Origin: JAJRQY01 sp965224435 | GTDB lineage: Bacteria; Actinomycetota; Acidimicrobiia; Acidimicrobiales; SZUA-35 | DNA length: 64,000 nucleotides | Assembly: GCA_965224435.1 (NCBI GenBank) | Contig: OZ245048.1 | Span: forward strand, 3,906,001 to 3,970,000 | Direction: 5' to 3' | Shown: one piece after another, positions 27,410 through 37,005 of the stretch | How the letters are laid out: each line of letters opens with the position of its first letter | Position numbering within the stretch: the first letter of the stretch is position 1 | Notes under the pieces: generated by a model | Database searches by the model: none | Seen by the model: the letters and a program-made list of their open reading frames with translations, nothing else | What the model was told of the DNA's origin: nothing | Translations under genes and position numbers: made by a program

Positions 27410-28204
27410 ATGAACGAGAGCGCAACCAGCCGATTCAACGACAAGGTCGTGGTAGTAACCGGCTCCGCTACCGGTATCGGCGAAGCCACCATGGCTCGCT
27501 TCGCCAGCGAAGGTGCCGTCGTGGTTGGCATGGACAACAACACAGCCGAGAACGAGGCGACTGCCGCTTCTGTCAATGCTGCTGGCGGCCAAGCGTTGGC
27601 CATCGACTGTGATGTTCGGTCCGAAGAGTCTCAGACTGCGGCTTTCGCCCAAGTTGTTGGGCAATACGGCCGAATCGATGTGCTGGTCACCAGTGCTGGA
27701 ATCTACTGTGGTTCGGCTCTGGTCGACGTGCCGATGGAACGTTGGCACAATATCGAAGCCACCAACCTGACTGGCGTCTTGCTTTCCAACAAACTGGTTG
27801 CCCCGACCATGGTCAAGCAAGGGGCAGGGTCGATCATCAATATTGCTTCCATGGCGGCTAAGACAAGCTGGCCCTATTCGGCGGAGTACTCCGCCACCAA
27901 GAGCGGTGTGGTTGGCATCACCCGGTCGGTGGCCATGGAACTCGGCCCGAGCGGTATTACCGCCAACGCGGTATGCCCCGGCAACACAGTGACGGCGATG
28001 GTTCGTGGAGTGGCTCAGGAGATTGGGGCCACCATGGACATGACCGGCGAAGAGTGGCTGGCCATGCGGGCCAACGACACTGCCTTGAAACGCCTGGCTG
28101 AGCCGTGGGAAGTTGCCGGGCTTATCGCCTTCTTGGCGTCGGATGACTCTCGCTACATCACCGGCCAATCCATCGAAGTCGACGGCGGCCTGATCCTCTC
28201 CTAG
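27410..28204 (+). CDS. short-chain dehydrogenase/reductase
   Basis: Protein of 264 residues of the classical SDR family. It shows the cofactor motif VVVTGSATGIGEA (about residues 12-24) and TSAG in place of the usual NNAG. The catalytic Tyr/Lys are in SAEYSATKSGVVG, and the end is SIEVDGGLILS. NAD(P)-dependent oxidation of an alcohol or reduction of a ketone is expected; substrate unknown. Confidence 0.92.
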   Translation: MNESATSRFNDKVVVVTGSATGIGEATMARFASEGAVVVGMDNNTAENEATAASVNAAGGQALAIDCDVRSEESQTAAFAQVVGQYGRIDVLVTSAGIYCGSALVDVPMERWHNIEATNLTGVLLSNKLVAPTMVKQGAGSIINIASMAAKTSWPYSAEYSATKSGVVGITRSVAMELGPSGITANAVCPGNTVTAMVRGVAQEIGATMDMTGEEWLAMRANDTALKRLAEPWEVAGLIAFLASDDSRYITGQSIEVDGGLILS

Positions 28205-28268
28205 CAGCAGCTTCATTCCTGCCAGCCGGTCGACCACCGGAGGATCTCGACCTGTTACCGTCACCCGG

Positions 28269-30137
28269 ATGCGGCAACACTTGAGCAAGGTCCTTTTCGC
28301 TTCGCTCGTCCTAATTGTTGGCTTTGGAGCCCTACCCGCTTCGGCCGCTGAACCCTTCGCTCCCGAGACCACACCAATCGTGGGAATGGATGCTGGCTGG
28401 GCATGCAGTGTCTCCGATGACGGCCGGTGGGTGGGTGGCGCTGACGAGGACGAGCAAGAAGCAGGTAACTACGCGGCCAAACTCGTTGACATGCAAACTG
28501 GCGACGTCGTGTCCGTGCCCAGCGATCTCTGGGTGACGGCGCTGGAACTATCCGACGATGGTCGCTTCATGACCTTTGCTGGTGCTCGCGTTCCGACTGG
28601 TAGTTTCGTCAACGCACACATTTACCAGTACGACCGCATCGCCGAAACCACAGTTCAGGTCACAGCCGAAGCCCACGCCATCGACAACCTTCGTACCAGC
28701 CCAAGCGGTGATCTGGTCTTCTGGACCGAACGAACTATCAGCGGTGGAGGAGGTGTCGGCCTTGAGCGCAGCATGATCTGGCAACGATCCAGCGGTCAAC
28801 GTGCCGACGTGACGGCTGACGACACGGGGGACCATCCTCCCTCGCCCTTCGGCGGCACATTCCGACCTTGGGTTACGCTCAACGATTCCGATTCCGAGTA
28901 CTACCTCTGGCAGCCACTCACCGGATCCGAACTGCTCATCACTCCGCCGCCAAACATGGCGACAAGCGACATCGTTGGTGTGAGCCTCGACGGATCTCGG
29001 CTGGCTTACTCACGTGGAACGGGTGAACTTAACGCACACATAGTCACCGTGGCCAACCGATCCGGGGCCATTTCAGCCGAGGGTGTTGCAGAATTCGGGG
29101 CCACCAACCTTGGAACCACCTATACCTTCGCTGATGCCGGAGATCGGCTGCTGATTCAGAGCGCAGAGAATGACGATGAGGCTGGCACCAGTTCTCATCC
29201 ACGCACCTTGATGTGGGACATCAACACGAATCGCATCACAACCCTCGACATCCCAAACATTTCAGGAGTGAGTCTGCTCGCCGTCTTTGCACCCGGGATC
29301 TGCGCAGCATCTTCTGACCTTCGGTGGCTTGTTGGCAGCACGCATGCAACCGAGACTCTTGACCGGGAAACGGTTCGCATCGATACCCAGACCGTGGCTC
29401 CGACGCCGGTTGATCCATCCATGCTTGAAGGGGACCAGCTTGGTGACCAGATCCAGCGGCTGTATCAGGCCTACTTCCTGCGGTCACCCGACTCCAGCGG
29501 GTTGGCCTACTGGCGATCACAGCGCGTTGGCGGGACCGCCCTAAGCGCGGTCTCTACCGAGTTCTCAGCGTCACCCGAATTTCAGCAACAGTACGGATCG
29601 CTGGACAATGCGGCCTTCGTCGACCTCATCTATCAAAACGTATTGGATCGAGTACCCGATGCTGAGGGCCGGGCTCATTGGATCGGTGTCCTGGACGGGG
29701 GAACGAGCCGGGGCGAGGTGATGCTTGGTTTCAGCGAATCCACCGAATTCATCAACACCACCAGTACTTCCACACCCATCTTCGATGCCAGGATTGCCCA
29801 GATTGACCGTCTCTATCGTGCCCACTTTGGCCGAGCTGGCGACGCAGGTGGACTGACCTACTGGTTCCAACGACTGAAGACGGGGTCATCCATCGCCGAT
29901 GTGGCGACAGCCTTCTCCACGTCACCCGAGTTCCTTGCCACCTACGGTCAGCTAGATGACGCGGCCTTTGTTGACCTGATTTACCAGAACGTGCTGAGCC
30001 GCCCGGCTGACGCTGAAGGTCGGACTCACTGGATCGGCATTCTGGCAAGCGGCGCCAGTCGAGGAGTGGTGATGACCAACTTCTCCGACTCCGCTGAGTA
30101 CATCCTCACCACTGACTCCCTACCGCCCGGCAGCTAG
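28269..30137 (+). CDS. secreted protein with propeller-like region and two DUF4214 domains
   Basis: Protein of 622 residues. A signal peptide is visible (basic start, hydrophobic core, cleavage near ASAAEP, residue 28). Residues about 30-375 contain repeated beta-strand patterns such as SDDGRWVGG, SDDGRFMTFAG and LDGSRLAYS, suggesting a beta-propeller. Two DUF4214 domains follow (near 390-500 and 510-615), each with a paired half such as YQAYFLRSPDSSGLAYW and VDLIYQNVLDRVPDAEG. DUF4214 proteins are exported and often cell-surface associated. Its stop overlaps the convergent EamA gene by 18 bases. Confidence 0.88.
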   Translation: MRQHLSKVLFASLVLIVGFGALPASAAEPFAPETTPIVGMDAGWACSVSDDGRWVGGADEDEQEAGNYAAKLVDMQTGDVVSVPSDLWVTALELSDDGRFMTFAGARVPTGSFVNAHIYQYDRIAETTVQVTAEAHAIDNLRTSPSGDLVFWTERTISGGGGVGLERSMIWQRSSGQRADVTADDTGDHPPSPFGGTFRPWVTLNDSDSEYYLWQPLTGSELLITPPPNMATSDIVGVSLDGSRLAYSRGTGELNAHIVTVANRSGAISAEGVAEFGATNLGTTYTFADAGDRLLIQSAENDDEAGTSSHPRTLMWDINTNRITTLDIPNISGVSLLAVFAPGICAASSDLRWLVGSTHATETLDRETVRIDTQTVAPTPVDPSMLEGDQLGDQIQRLYQAYFLRSPDSSGLAYWRSQRVGGTALSAVSTEFSASPEFQQQYGSLDNAAFVDLIYQNVLDRVPDAEGRAHWIGVLDGGTSRGEVMLGFSESTEFINTTSTSTPIFDARIAQIDRLYRAHFGRAGDAGGLTYWFQRLKTGSSIADVATAFSTSPEFLATYGQLDDAAFVDLIYQNVLSRPADAEGRTHWIGILASGASRGVVMTNFSDSAEYILTTDSLPPGS

Positions 30138-31049
30138 TTCACCTGACTGGTGATCGCCGGCCTTGCTCTCTATCTGATGCGCAAGTGTCGCTCCATAGAT
30201 GACGGCAGTGATGGTGACGACAAAGCCAAGAAGTTGCAGGGGCGATAGCTCCTCTCCCAGTACAAGCCACCCGAGACTCGCCCCAGTTATTGGAGCGGCA
30301 AGCCCAAGTAGCGGTGGTGCCTGAACTGACAGTCTCTGCACCCCACGAAACCAGAGGGCAAAAGCCAATCCAGTGGCAACAAGGCTGAGGTAGACGAAGC
30401 CGGCCACGTGAGTTCCCGACAACGAAGGCGGGGGCCCTTCAAGAAGGAAAGCCAGAGGGACAATGATCATCGAGCTCAGGGTCAGCTGCCACCCGGTCGC
30501 CGCAAGCCGATTCTCCGGTGTCGGCAAGCTCTTGGTCAGAACGACTCCAGTGGAGAAGGAGATGTTCGCTCCAAGAGCGAGAAGAACCCCAAGCAGGTCA
30601 AGGCTCGCTCCCGGCCGAACAACCACCAGGCCCACACCGATGGCAGCCATCAAGCCGATGACAAGGTCAACTCTGCGGCTCTGAGTACCAATCAACCTCC
30701 ACGAGATCAGCGCCACCAGAAGGGGTTGCACTCCTCCGACCGAGGCGGCAACACCTCCTGGGAGTCGATAGATCGCTCCGATGAGGAGAGGAAAGAAGAT
30801 GGCGAAGTTGAAGGTAGCCAGCACGGTGAGGTCTCGCCATTGACGTCCTTTGGGCACCCAGCGGGACTGCATGTAGCCGATTGCAATGAGAACAAGACCT
30901 GCTGGCAATACTCGAATGGCGGCAACGAATATCGGTCGATCGGGAGGCAGCAATTCGGTGACGGTGACGTAGGTGGTACCCCACATGATTGGAGCGACCA
31001 GGGTGACCAGAGCCGTTCGGATCATTGATGAGTCTGTCTGCATGTTCAT
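30120..31049 (-). CDS. EamA/DMT-family transporter
   Basis: Protein of 309 residues with ten predicted membrane helices in two EamA repeats, the RhaT/YdcZ-like drug/metabolite exporter layout (LVAPIMWGTTYVTVTELLP at the start; ITGASLGWLVLGEELSPLQLLG near the end). ATG 31049 is chosen with a weak AAGAGA upstream; an in-frame ATG is also at 31043. The gene is divergent from a MarR-type regulator with a shared operator, so the regulator probably controls it. Confidence 0.9.
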   Translation of the reverse strand: MNMQTDSSMIRTALVTLVAPIMWGTTYVTVTELLPPDRPIFVAAIRVLPAGLVLIAIGYMQSRWVPKGRQWRDLTVLATFNFAIFFPLLIGAIYRLPGGVAASVGGVQPLLVALISWRLIGTQSRRVDLVIGLMAAIGVGLVVVRPGASLDLLGVLLALGANISFSTGVVLTKSLPTPENRLAATGWQLTLSSMIIVPLAFLLEGPPPSLSGTHVAGFVYLSLVATGLAFALWFRGVQRLSVQAPPLLGLAAPITGASLGWLVLGEELSPLQLLGFVVTITAVIYGATLAHQIESKAGDHQSGELAAGR

Positions 31050-31076
31050 TCTCTTAATCTTAAGATAATGAACATG
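31041..31076. promoter_or_regulatory. nested dyads between EamA and MarR genes (probable MarR operator)
   Basis: CATGTTCATT (31041-31050) and AATGAACATG (31067-31076) are perfect 10-base inverted repeats 16 bases apart. Between them lies a perfect 10-base palindrome, ATCTTAAGAT (31057-31066), and a further ATGCGCAT dyad is at 31074-31081. The arms lie at the EamA start codon, so binding would block its transcription or translation and could repress the divergent gene. MarR regulators bind such dyads in divergent pairs. Confidence 0.65.
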
Positions 31077-31100
31077 CGCATATAGGTCTACCCTGGCCAT

Positions 31101-31619
31101 ATGAAGCGACACCCAGATGCCGTTGACCAGATCGTTAGCCAGTGGACCGAGGTCCGGCCTGATCTTGACGTCTCTCCGATCGAGATCATCGGACGAGTGT
31201 CCAGACTGTCCAGAATCATCGACAAGAGGCTGGCAGCCAACTTTGCCGAGCATGGCCTCGATCAGAACTGGATGTATGACGTCCTGGCCACCCTCCGACG
31301 CACCGGGGAACCCTACGAATTGACAGCTGGTGATCTGGTCGGCCAAACCATGGTGACTACTGGCGCAATCACCAACCGAATCGACCGACTCACTGAGCGG
31401 GGATTGGTCGAGCGAGTTCAACATGCCAACGATCGACGAGTGGTTGTGGTTCGACTCACTCCAGCTGGAGTACAGCTGGTCGATGAAGTGTCCGAGACCC
31501 ATTATCCCTTCGAGGACGAGTTATTGAGTTCGCTCTCTTCCACCCAACAGACTGCTCTGGCCAAGGCCCTACGGACCGTCCTAGTCGACCTCGGAGACAC
31601 CGCCGAGGATCTGGTCTAG
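31101..31619 (+). CDS. MarR-family transcriptional regulator
   Basis: Protein of 172 residues with the winged helix-turn-helix fold. The recognition region is near GDLVGQTMVTTGAITNRIDRL and the wing is ANDRRVVVVRLTPAG. MarR proteins bind as dimers and release DNA on ligand or oxidant binding. It is divergent from an EamA transporter across a strong dyad. The last 39 bases overlap the convergent phosphotransferase gene. Confidence 0.93.
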   Translation: MKRHPDAVDQIVSQWTEVRPDLDVSPIEIIGRVSRLSRIIDKRLAANFAEHGLDQNWMYDVLATLRRTGEPYELTAGDLVGQTMVTTGAITNRIDRLTERGLVERVQHANDRRVVVVRLTPAGVQLVDEVSETHYPFEDELLSSLSSTQQTALAKALRTVLVDLGDTAEDLV

Positions 31620-32486
31620 TGCGTGCGAAGCTTGGCGGATCATGCCAGGGTTAGTGTCCCAGTAATAGGGCAACGCAGACAGGGCTTGATAGAGAGCCCA
31701 GCCACGACCCCTCAACCACGACGCATCATCAACATCGAGTTCTGAGCGGAACCGTTCTCGACTCGTCCCATCGAAGCTGTTCCACGCCGGCTGCAGATCA
31801 CAGGCTGGGTCGCCGACATTGAGTCCACCAAAGTCGATCACCGCCGAAAGGCGGCCATTGACCACCAGCAGGTTCCCAGGCAACAGGTCGCCATGAATCC
31901 ACACCTCGTTGCCATCCCATGGAGTGGCTGCCAGCGACTCTTCCCACAATCGGGTGGCCGCGACACCATCGATTCGGTAACCAAGTTGGGTAATCGATCG
32001 TCGCACCTGCGCGTCACTCTCAGCCAACGGGCCACCTCGAGCACCGACCGGTCGGACATGGGCGCCCGACACGTCCACACGTCGCAAGGATTTGATGAAC
32101 GCCGCCAAGTCAACGGCAGCCTGATCCAGGTCGTTGATTGTGCCGTTGGAATTGTCTCCCGGCAGCCACTCGTAGATCGACCAATCGAATGGGTATCCCT
32201 CACCAGGTTTGCCCATCGCTACCTGCACCGGTACAGCCAAGGGAACGTGAGGCGCGATCTTGGGTAGCCAGTCGCGTTCCTTTGCCGCCTGCTTGATTGC
32301 CCACGCGATACGAGGCATTCGGATGGAGAGCTGGTCGCCAAGCCGATAGATGTCGTGATCGGTCCCGTATGAATCAACGAACTCGATCGGAAGCTCAGAC
32401 CACACGGGGAACTGGGACTTCAGGAGGCGGTGCACCAGTGCAGCGTCTGTTTGCACCTCTTCGGTATGCATCTTCACCCTTGCCAT
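31581..32486 (-). CDS. aminoglycoside phosphotransferase (APH)-fold kinase
   Basis: Protein of 301 residues of the APH/choline-kinase fold. The catalytic loop HGDLLPGNLLV (Brenner motif, Asp and Asn present) and the metal-binding DFGGLNVGDP are intact. Such proteins phosphorylate small alcohols or antibiotics; with no resistance context the substrate is unknown. ATG 32486 is used. The next 216 bases (32487-32702) hold no gene that I can support. Confidence 0.88.
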   Translation of the reverse strand: MARVKMHTEEVQTDAALVHRLLKSQFPVWSELPIEFVDSYGTDHDIYRLGDQLSIRMPRIAWAIKQAAKERDWLPKIAPHVPLAVPVQVAMGKPGEGYPFDWSIYEWLPGDNSNGTINDLDQAAVDLAAFIKSLRRVDVSGAHVRPVGARGGPLAESDAQVRRSITQLGYRIDGVAATRLWEESLAATPWDGNEVWIHGDLLPGNLLVVNGRLSAVIDFGGLNVGDPACDLQPAWNSFDGTSRERFRSELDVDDASWLRGRGWALYQALSALPYYWDTNPGMIRQASHALDQILGGVSEVD

Positions 32487-32702
32487 TCCGTCATGCTCTC
32501 TGACTCGGGCGCAGTCGTCAACCGAATTCCCTAGACCGCAGGGCCACTAGCTGACAGTCTGGTCTCCATGCCCGAGATCAGTGCAAATGAGGCCGCACGC
32601 CGGTGAGACTAGGCGGCTCGTCTCGCTCATGAGCTAAGAGCCAAGCTCCCAAAGCAGGCGGTAGTCACCAGCACATCCTGGCATCAGCAGCCGTGTGATG
32701 CC

Positions 32703-33572
32703 TCAAGCCGGCTTCGTTGCCAACACCAGCAAATGGTTGGAGACCCCGAGCATGCTCGGCTCAGATTCGGTCTCGCGTAGCTGACTGAGGAGGGCATCGC
32801 GTTGCGATTCATTCTCAAGGATCTGCTCCAGGTCGCCAAGCAAGGAAGCAAATCCCTCAACGCCGATTGCCCTCAGGTCAGCGAACCCACAATCTGCGAT
32901 CTCACCCATCAGCTCATCCGGCAGGTGGAGATAGCCATGAAACGAACCAGGCTCAGGGTCCTTGGTGCTCCGCCCTGTCTGCAGGCTGTAGGTAATGCTC
33001 GATTGGGTCTGCTCGTCTCCGGCCAGGCCGTGGCGGTACGCATCCAGCAACCAGGAGAACCGTGAGATTCCCGCGGCGATCAACAAGCCTCCGGGCTTCA
33101 ACAACCGCTGAGCCTCCATCAGGCATTCGGCACGTTCTGATTGCTCAAAGAGGTGGTAGAGCGGTCCGAGCAATAGGACCACATCAGCCGAACCGTCTGC
33201 TCGCGGAATTGACCTTCCGTCTGCTTGCTCAACCGAGAAGCGGAGACTTGTATCCAGCTTTTCGGCTACTACCGCAGCCTGGGTGATGTGGATGGGAAAT
33301 GGGTCGAACAGCTGGACCTCATAGCCATGCTCAGATAGCCAGCGGGCATGCACCCCAGCGCCACCGCCAACATCATGAATCACACCCGACGGAGGGAGGA
33401 ACCGCTCAAAGACATCCCACGTCCGGAGTCGCTCAAGCACGCCCACAGGACGCCGCATCAAGCGGTCCCGCTCGTGTTCTTGCTCGTAGTAGTTCAGAAC
33501 GAGTTCTGCGTCCCCCACCGAACGAGGCTGGTCCGGAGATCTGCCATCAGTCATCATCAGAGTCTGACTCAT
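32703..33572 (-). CDS. class I SAM-dependent methyltransferase
   Basis: Protein of 289 residues. The SAM motif reads VIHDVGGGAGVHARWL (about residues 63-78), with the acidic residue after beta-2 (LFDPF) and post-I region DVVLLLGPLYHLF. KPGGLLIAAGISRF follows. The GPLYHL signature is seen in the methyltransferase-11/BioC-like group. Substrate is unknown. ATG 33572 is used; TTG 33584 is less likely. Confidence 0.83.
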   Translation of the reverse strand: MSQTLMMTDGRSPDQPRSVGDAELVLNYYEQEHERDRLMRRPVGVLERLRTWDVFERFLPPSGVIHDVGGGAGVHARWLSEHGYEVQLFDPFPIHITQAAVVAEKLDTSLRFSVEQADGRSIPRADGSADVVLLLGPLYHLFEQSERAECLMEAQRLLKPGGLLIAAGISRFSWLLDAYRHGLAGDEQTQSSITYSLQTGRSTKDPEPGSFHGYLHLPDELMGEIADCGFADLRAIGVEGFASLLGDLEQILENESQRDALLSQLRETESEPSMLGVSNHLLVLATKPA

Positions 33573-33632
33573 ACAAGCGTTCAACGCACGGGGTTAAGCG
33601 AAACCACCCCACGAGAACCAGAGCAGAGACAA

Positions 33633-34667
33633 CTAGGAAATTCTGGCGTACATGTCTGGGGTGATCTGGTAGACCGCATCCTCACCAGCGAAGAAGCGAC
33701 GCAGCTCCTCCACCGCAAGCTCACCCATCTGGTTGCAGTTCTCGATGCAACCAGCAGTGTGCGGAGTCAGCACCACATTGTCCAGGGTCCGCAGCGGACT
33801 ATTGGGGTCAGACGGCTCGGGATCGCTCACATCAAGGAAGGCGAAGAACCGCCCCTTCGACAACTCCGCAATCAAAGCCTCTTCGTCAACCAGCTCGCCC
33901 CGTGCGGTATTGACCAGCAGGGCATCGTCCTTCATCAGGGCGAAGGCTTCAGCATTGAGGATGTGGTGAGTGGCCTCATTGGCTGGGCAATGCAATGACA
34001 CCGTGTCTGAGCGGCGCAACAACTCATCCAGCTCGACCTTGCTGACTCCCAGATCGGCTGCTCCCGCTTCATCCAGGAACGGATCCGATACCAAGATCTC
34101 TACATCAAAAGGAGCCAGCATCGCTACCACGTGGCGACCAACATTGGAAGCGCCGATCAGGCCGACGGTCGAACGGCTCAGCTCCCGGGAGTCCCATTTG
34201 TCCCAGGTAGGAGAATCCCTCCAACCACCGCGTCGCAGGTTCTGACTGAGCGGAAAGATCCGCTTCCGGCCAACGATCATCATGCCCAGAGTGGTTTCGG
34301 CCACATCCCGGGCCAGCGTGATGCCGGCACTCGTCATGTGAATCTCTCGATTCCAGAACTCCTCGGAGACAAAGCGCTTCACACTGCTCCCCATATGAGC
34401 CATGGCTTTCATCTTCGGTGCCCCAGCCAACACATCGGCATCCAGCTGATGCACTCCCCACGAGGTAATGCAGGCGTCGGCATCAGCCAGAAGTGCGCTC
34501 AGCTCATCCTTACCCGCTGGATCTTCTCCGGCATGAACTACGTCGGCGAACTCAGCCAGGTCAGCCAGCGCCTTGTCCGAGAACATGCGGGCGTAGCTAC
34601 TGCGCCCAATAGTGATGGCCACCGTTGGACGAGAAATGATTGATGGGTCAGCTGATTCTGCCGTCAT
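33633..34667 (-). CDS. D-isomer-specific 2-hydroxyacid dehydrogenase
   Basis: Protein of 344 residues that interconverts 2-hydroxy and 2-keto acids with NAD(P). The Rossmann motif is VGLIGASNVGRHV, one Gly short of GxGxxG. The catalytic Arg (NTARGELVDE), Glu (SDPEPSD) and His (LTPHTAGCIE) are all present. It is the last gene of the eleven-gene run and overlaps the kinase gene by 4 bases (ATGA). It may oxidise or reduce a late intermediate of the pathway. Confidence 0.9.
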   Translation of the reverse strand: MTAESADPSIISRPTVAITIGRSSYARMFSDKALADLAEFADVVHAGEDPAGKDELSALLADADACITSWGVHQLDADVLAGAPKMKAMAHMGSSVKRFVSEEFWNREIHMTSAGITLARDVAETTLGMMIVGRKRIFPLSQNLRRGGWRDSPTWDKWDSRELSRSTVGLIGASNVGRHVVAMLAPFDVEILVSDPFLDEAGAADLGVSKVELDELLRRSDTVSLHCPANEATHHILNAEAFALMKDDALLVNTARGELVDEEALIAELSKGRFFAFLDVSDPEPSDPNSPLRTLDNVVLTPHTAGCIENCNQMGELAVEELRRFFAGEDAVYQITPDMYARIS

Positions 34668-36181
34668 GATTGGGACTCCTGTTGAAGATGTTGTTGGTAT
34701 CGATGCGCAAACAACTCGGTCATCCGAGCGTTTGGCGAGAATTGGATTTGGTCAATGCTGAGGGTTGCCGCCCCGGTCTGCACGTCGGGAAAGAGCCCGC
34801 TGGCCGCACCAGCCAAGATGGCTGCACCAAGCGCTGGCAAGTCCTGGGTGGTGGCCTCAATAACCGGAAGGTCACAGACATCGGCGATCATCTGGCTCCA
34901 ACCTGGCAACCGAGTGGCGCCACCGACAATGCTCATCGCTGTTGGTCGGTGGGCGAGAGGCAAGGCCAGCAAGGTGGTACGAACCTGGAAGGCGGCGTAT
35001 TCCATGATGGACCGGGCCCGATCGACATCGGCTGCTTCCAGAGAACCCTCAATGAAGACTCCGGCACCCGGTGACGTATCCGTGGTTCCACCTGCCGATT
35101 CGACCAGATGGAAGAAGGGACTGTCGACGGTTGTTTCCAATCCGACAAGATCACGGATCAGGGTGGCGAATCGACCATCGCTGGATGCCTCAGGGTCACA
35201 GGTTTCGAGCCACCACTCGATGCATACACCCATGCCACCCAAGTACTTCGAGGCCGTGAGTGAGCCGGGCACCACATGGGTGCTGATATTCATCTCCACC
35301 GGAATGTCGGCGGCTGCTTCGGGAGTGATCACGCTGGTGAGCACCCAGGCCGTTCCTCCGGCCAGCAAGGCCTGGGCAGGTTCGGTCACCCCCAGCGCCA
35401 GTGCGGTGCAGGCTTGGTCGTGACCACCACTGATTACAGCTAGGCCAGTCTCCAGATCCGTAGCTTCGGCCATGATTGGACTGAGCTCACCGATCACGGT
35501 TCCGCTGGGGCGAAGCTCAGAAAGCTGGTCGCTCTGCAATCCAGCAAGATCGCAGAGGTTTGAGTCCCATTTGCCGGTTGCCATATCCATCATGGCCATG
35601 CCTGCGGCATTGGACGGGTTCGTCACCCACTCCCCCGTCAGCCAATTGGCGACCAGGTCATCGGCTGAGGCCGCCTGACCCTCCAGCGATTCTGGTGAGT
35701 TCGCCCGCAACCAAGCCAGCTGAGGCAACCCCTGTCCAGGGTGCACACTCCAGCCACAAATCGACCGGATGGTGTCGGACGTGCCGTCATTCTGCCAACC
35801 CTGCACGAGAGATGAGCAGCGGGTGTCCATCCAGGTTGTGAGATCGGCCGCGACCTCTCCAGCCTGATCAATGAGGACCAGCGATCCACTCTGCACAGCG
35901 GACGCAAGCGCCGCCAGTTCAACTTGGTCGTGTTCTGCTTCGTCTTGTTCTGTTTCGGCCAAGGAACTGACTAACGACCCGCTCAGCGAACCAGCCACCG
36001 CCCGAAGGCATTGCACAACCGCGTCATGCAATGCTGCGGTCGGTTGCACCGCCCAGCCAGGACGAGGCGCCCGCATCGGTAAAGAATCCGAAGTGCCCTG
36101 GGCCAAGACTTGTCCGTCCTGGCTCAGAACAACGGCCTTAACCGACGTGGTGCCTACATCCAGGCCGAGTACTGCTCTCAC
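34664..36181 (-). CDS. FGGY-family carbohydrate kinase
   Basis: Protein of 505 residues, xylulokinase/gluconokinase type. The N-terminal phosphate motif is LGLDVGTTSVKAVVL, and SGGHDQACTALALG and GGATRLPGWSQMIADV are the C-terminal ATP motifs. The signature (xylulose, ribulose, erythritol or glycerol) cannot be decided by eye. GTG 36181 overlaps the aldolase stop (GTGA), and the stop overlaps the dehydrogenase start. Together with the DhnA aldolase downstream of the Mo-hydroxylase genes it suggests a sugar or polyol branch. Confidence 0.9.
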   Translation of the reverse strand: MRAVLGLDVGTTSVKAVVLSQDGQVLAQGTSDSLPMRAPRPGWAVQPTAALHDAVVQCLRAVAGSLSGSLVSSLAETEQDEAEHDQVELAALASAVQSGSLVLIDQAGEVAADLTTWMDTRCSSLVQGWQNDGTSDTIRSICGWSVHPGQGLPQLAWLRANSPESLEGQAASADDLVANWLTGEWVTNPSNAAGMAMMDMATGKWDSNLCDLAGLQSDQLSELRPSGTVIGELSPIMAEATDLETGLAVISGGHDQACTALALGVTEPAQALLAGGTAWVLTSVITPEAAADIPVEMNISTHVVPGSLTASKYLGGMGVCIEWWLETCDPEASSDGRFATLIRDLVGLETTVDSPFFHLVESAGGTTDTSPGAGVFIEGSLEAADVDRARSIMEYAAFQVRTTLLALPLAHRPTAMSIVGGATRLPGWSQMIADVCDLPVIEATTQDLPALGAAILAGAASGLFPDVQTGAATLSIDQIQFSPNARMTELFAHRYQQHLQQESQS

Positions 36182-36966
36182 TCTCCAGTGGAGATGGCGT
36201 ATGCCTCATCAACCGAAGCGCCGCCGTGCACGATGGCAACAATGGCTTTCGTCATGGCCGTCGGGTCTTCGCATTGGAAGACGTTGCGGCCGATGGCAAC
36301 ACCAATACCGCCTGCGGCCACCGCATCGGCAATGTTGGACAGCATCTCTCGCTCATCACCCTTGGAACCACCGAGGATCACCACGGGGGCAAACGTCTTG
36401 GTCGTAACCTCGCCATAGTTCTCGGCATAGGGGGCCTTGATGAAGTCGGCACCAAGTTCCGCACCCAGACGGGCAGCAAAAGCTACGGCTTCGGTTCCCC
36501 GAGTTTCTGGCGGTCCATCGAATCCACCGGGAACCATTTCGCCCAGAACCGGAATGCCCCACTTGTGGGCTTCACGCACCATGTGGGCCAGATTGGTCAG
36601 GGTTGATTCTTCCTTCTCACAGCCGGGCATGGCGGTGACGACAATGGCGTCGGCTCCGAGACGGAGAGCTTCTTCGACCTCGAAGAAGGGGGTAGTGGCC
36701 GAACCGTCACTGGGGGTTCCCAGATTGGTGGCGGCGCCGTCACCTCGAAGGATCAGACCAACACGGCTTAGCTCAGCCGCATACTTGTTGGCTATGCCGT
36801 AGGACGTGAGGATGGCGTCGGCCCCACCGGCAATGACCTTGTTGATGGTGTCGCCTGGATCGGTGAATCCTTCGATTGGCCCGTCCAGCAGGCCGTGATC
36901 AAGAGCGACAATAACGGCACGGCCGTCGGCCGCGATGATGTTGTTCAAACGACGGATGGTTGACAT
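36178..36966 (-). CDS. DhnA/LsrF-type class I aldolase
   Basis: Protein of 262 residues of the DeoC/LacD-like TIM barrel family (fructose-bisphosphate aldolase class I, LsrF, ADH synthase). Motifs seen are VIVALDHGLLDGP at the start, GADFIKAPYAENY with the probable Schiff-base Lys, and VVILGGSKGDEREML near the phosphate site. The product of the neighbouring kinase is the natural candidate substrate, as in the Lsr pathway. GGAG precedes ATG 36966. Confidence 0.88.
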   Translation of the reverse strand: MSTIRRLNNIIAADGRAVIVALDHGLLDGPIEGFTDPGDTINKVIAGGADAILTSYGIANKYAAELSRVGLILRGDGAATNLGTPSDGSATTPFFEVEEALRLGADAIVVTAMPGCEKEESTLTNLAHMVREAHKWGIPVLGEMVPGGFDGPPETRGTEAVAFAARLGAELGADFIKAPYAENYGEVTTKTFAPVVILGGSKGDEREMLSNIADAVAAGGIGVAIGRNVFQCEDPTAMTKAIVAIVHGGASVDEAYAISTGE

Positions 36967-37005
36967 GAGATATCTCCATGGGTTCCAGTCGGCGTGCCAG
37001 CAGGC

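Noticed and set aside
27386..28372. 328-codon minus-strand frame across the SDR gene
   Set aside because: Antisense shadow of a clear SDR.
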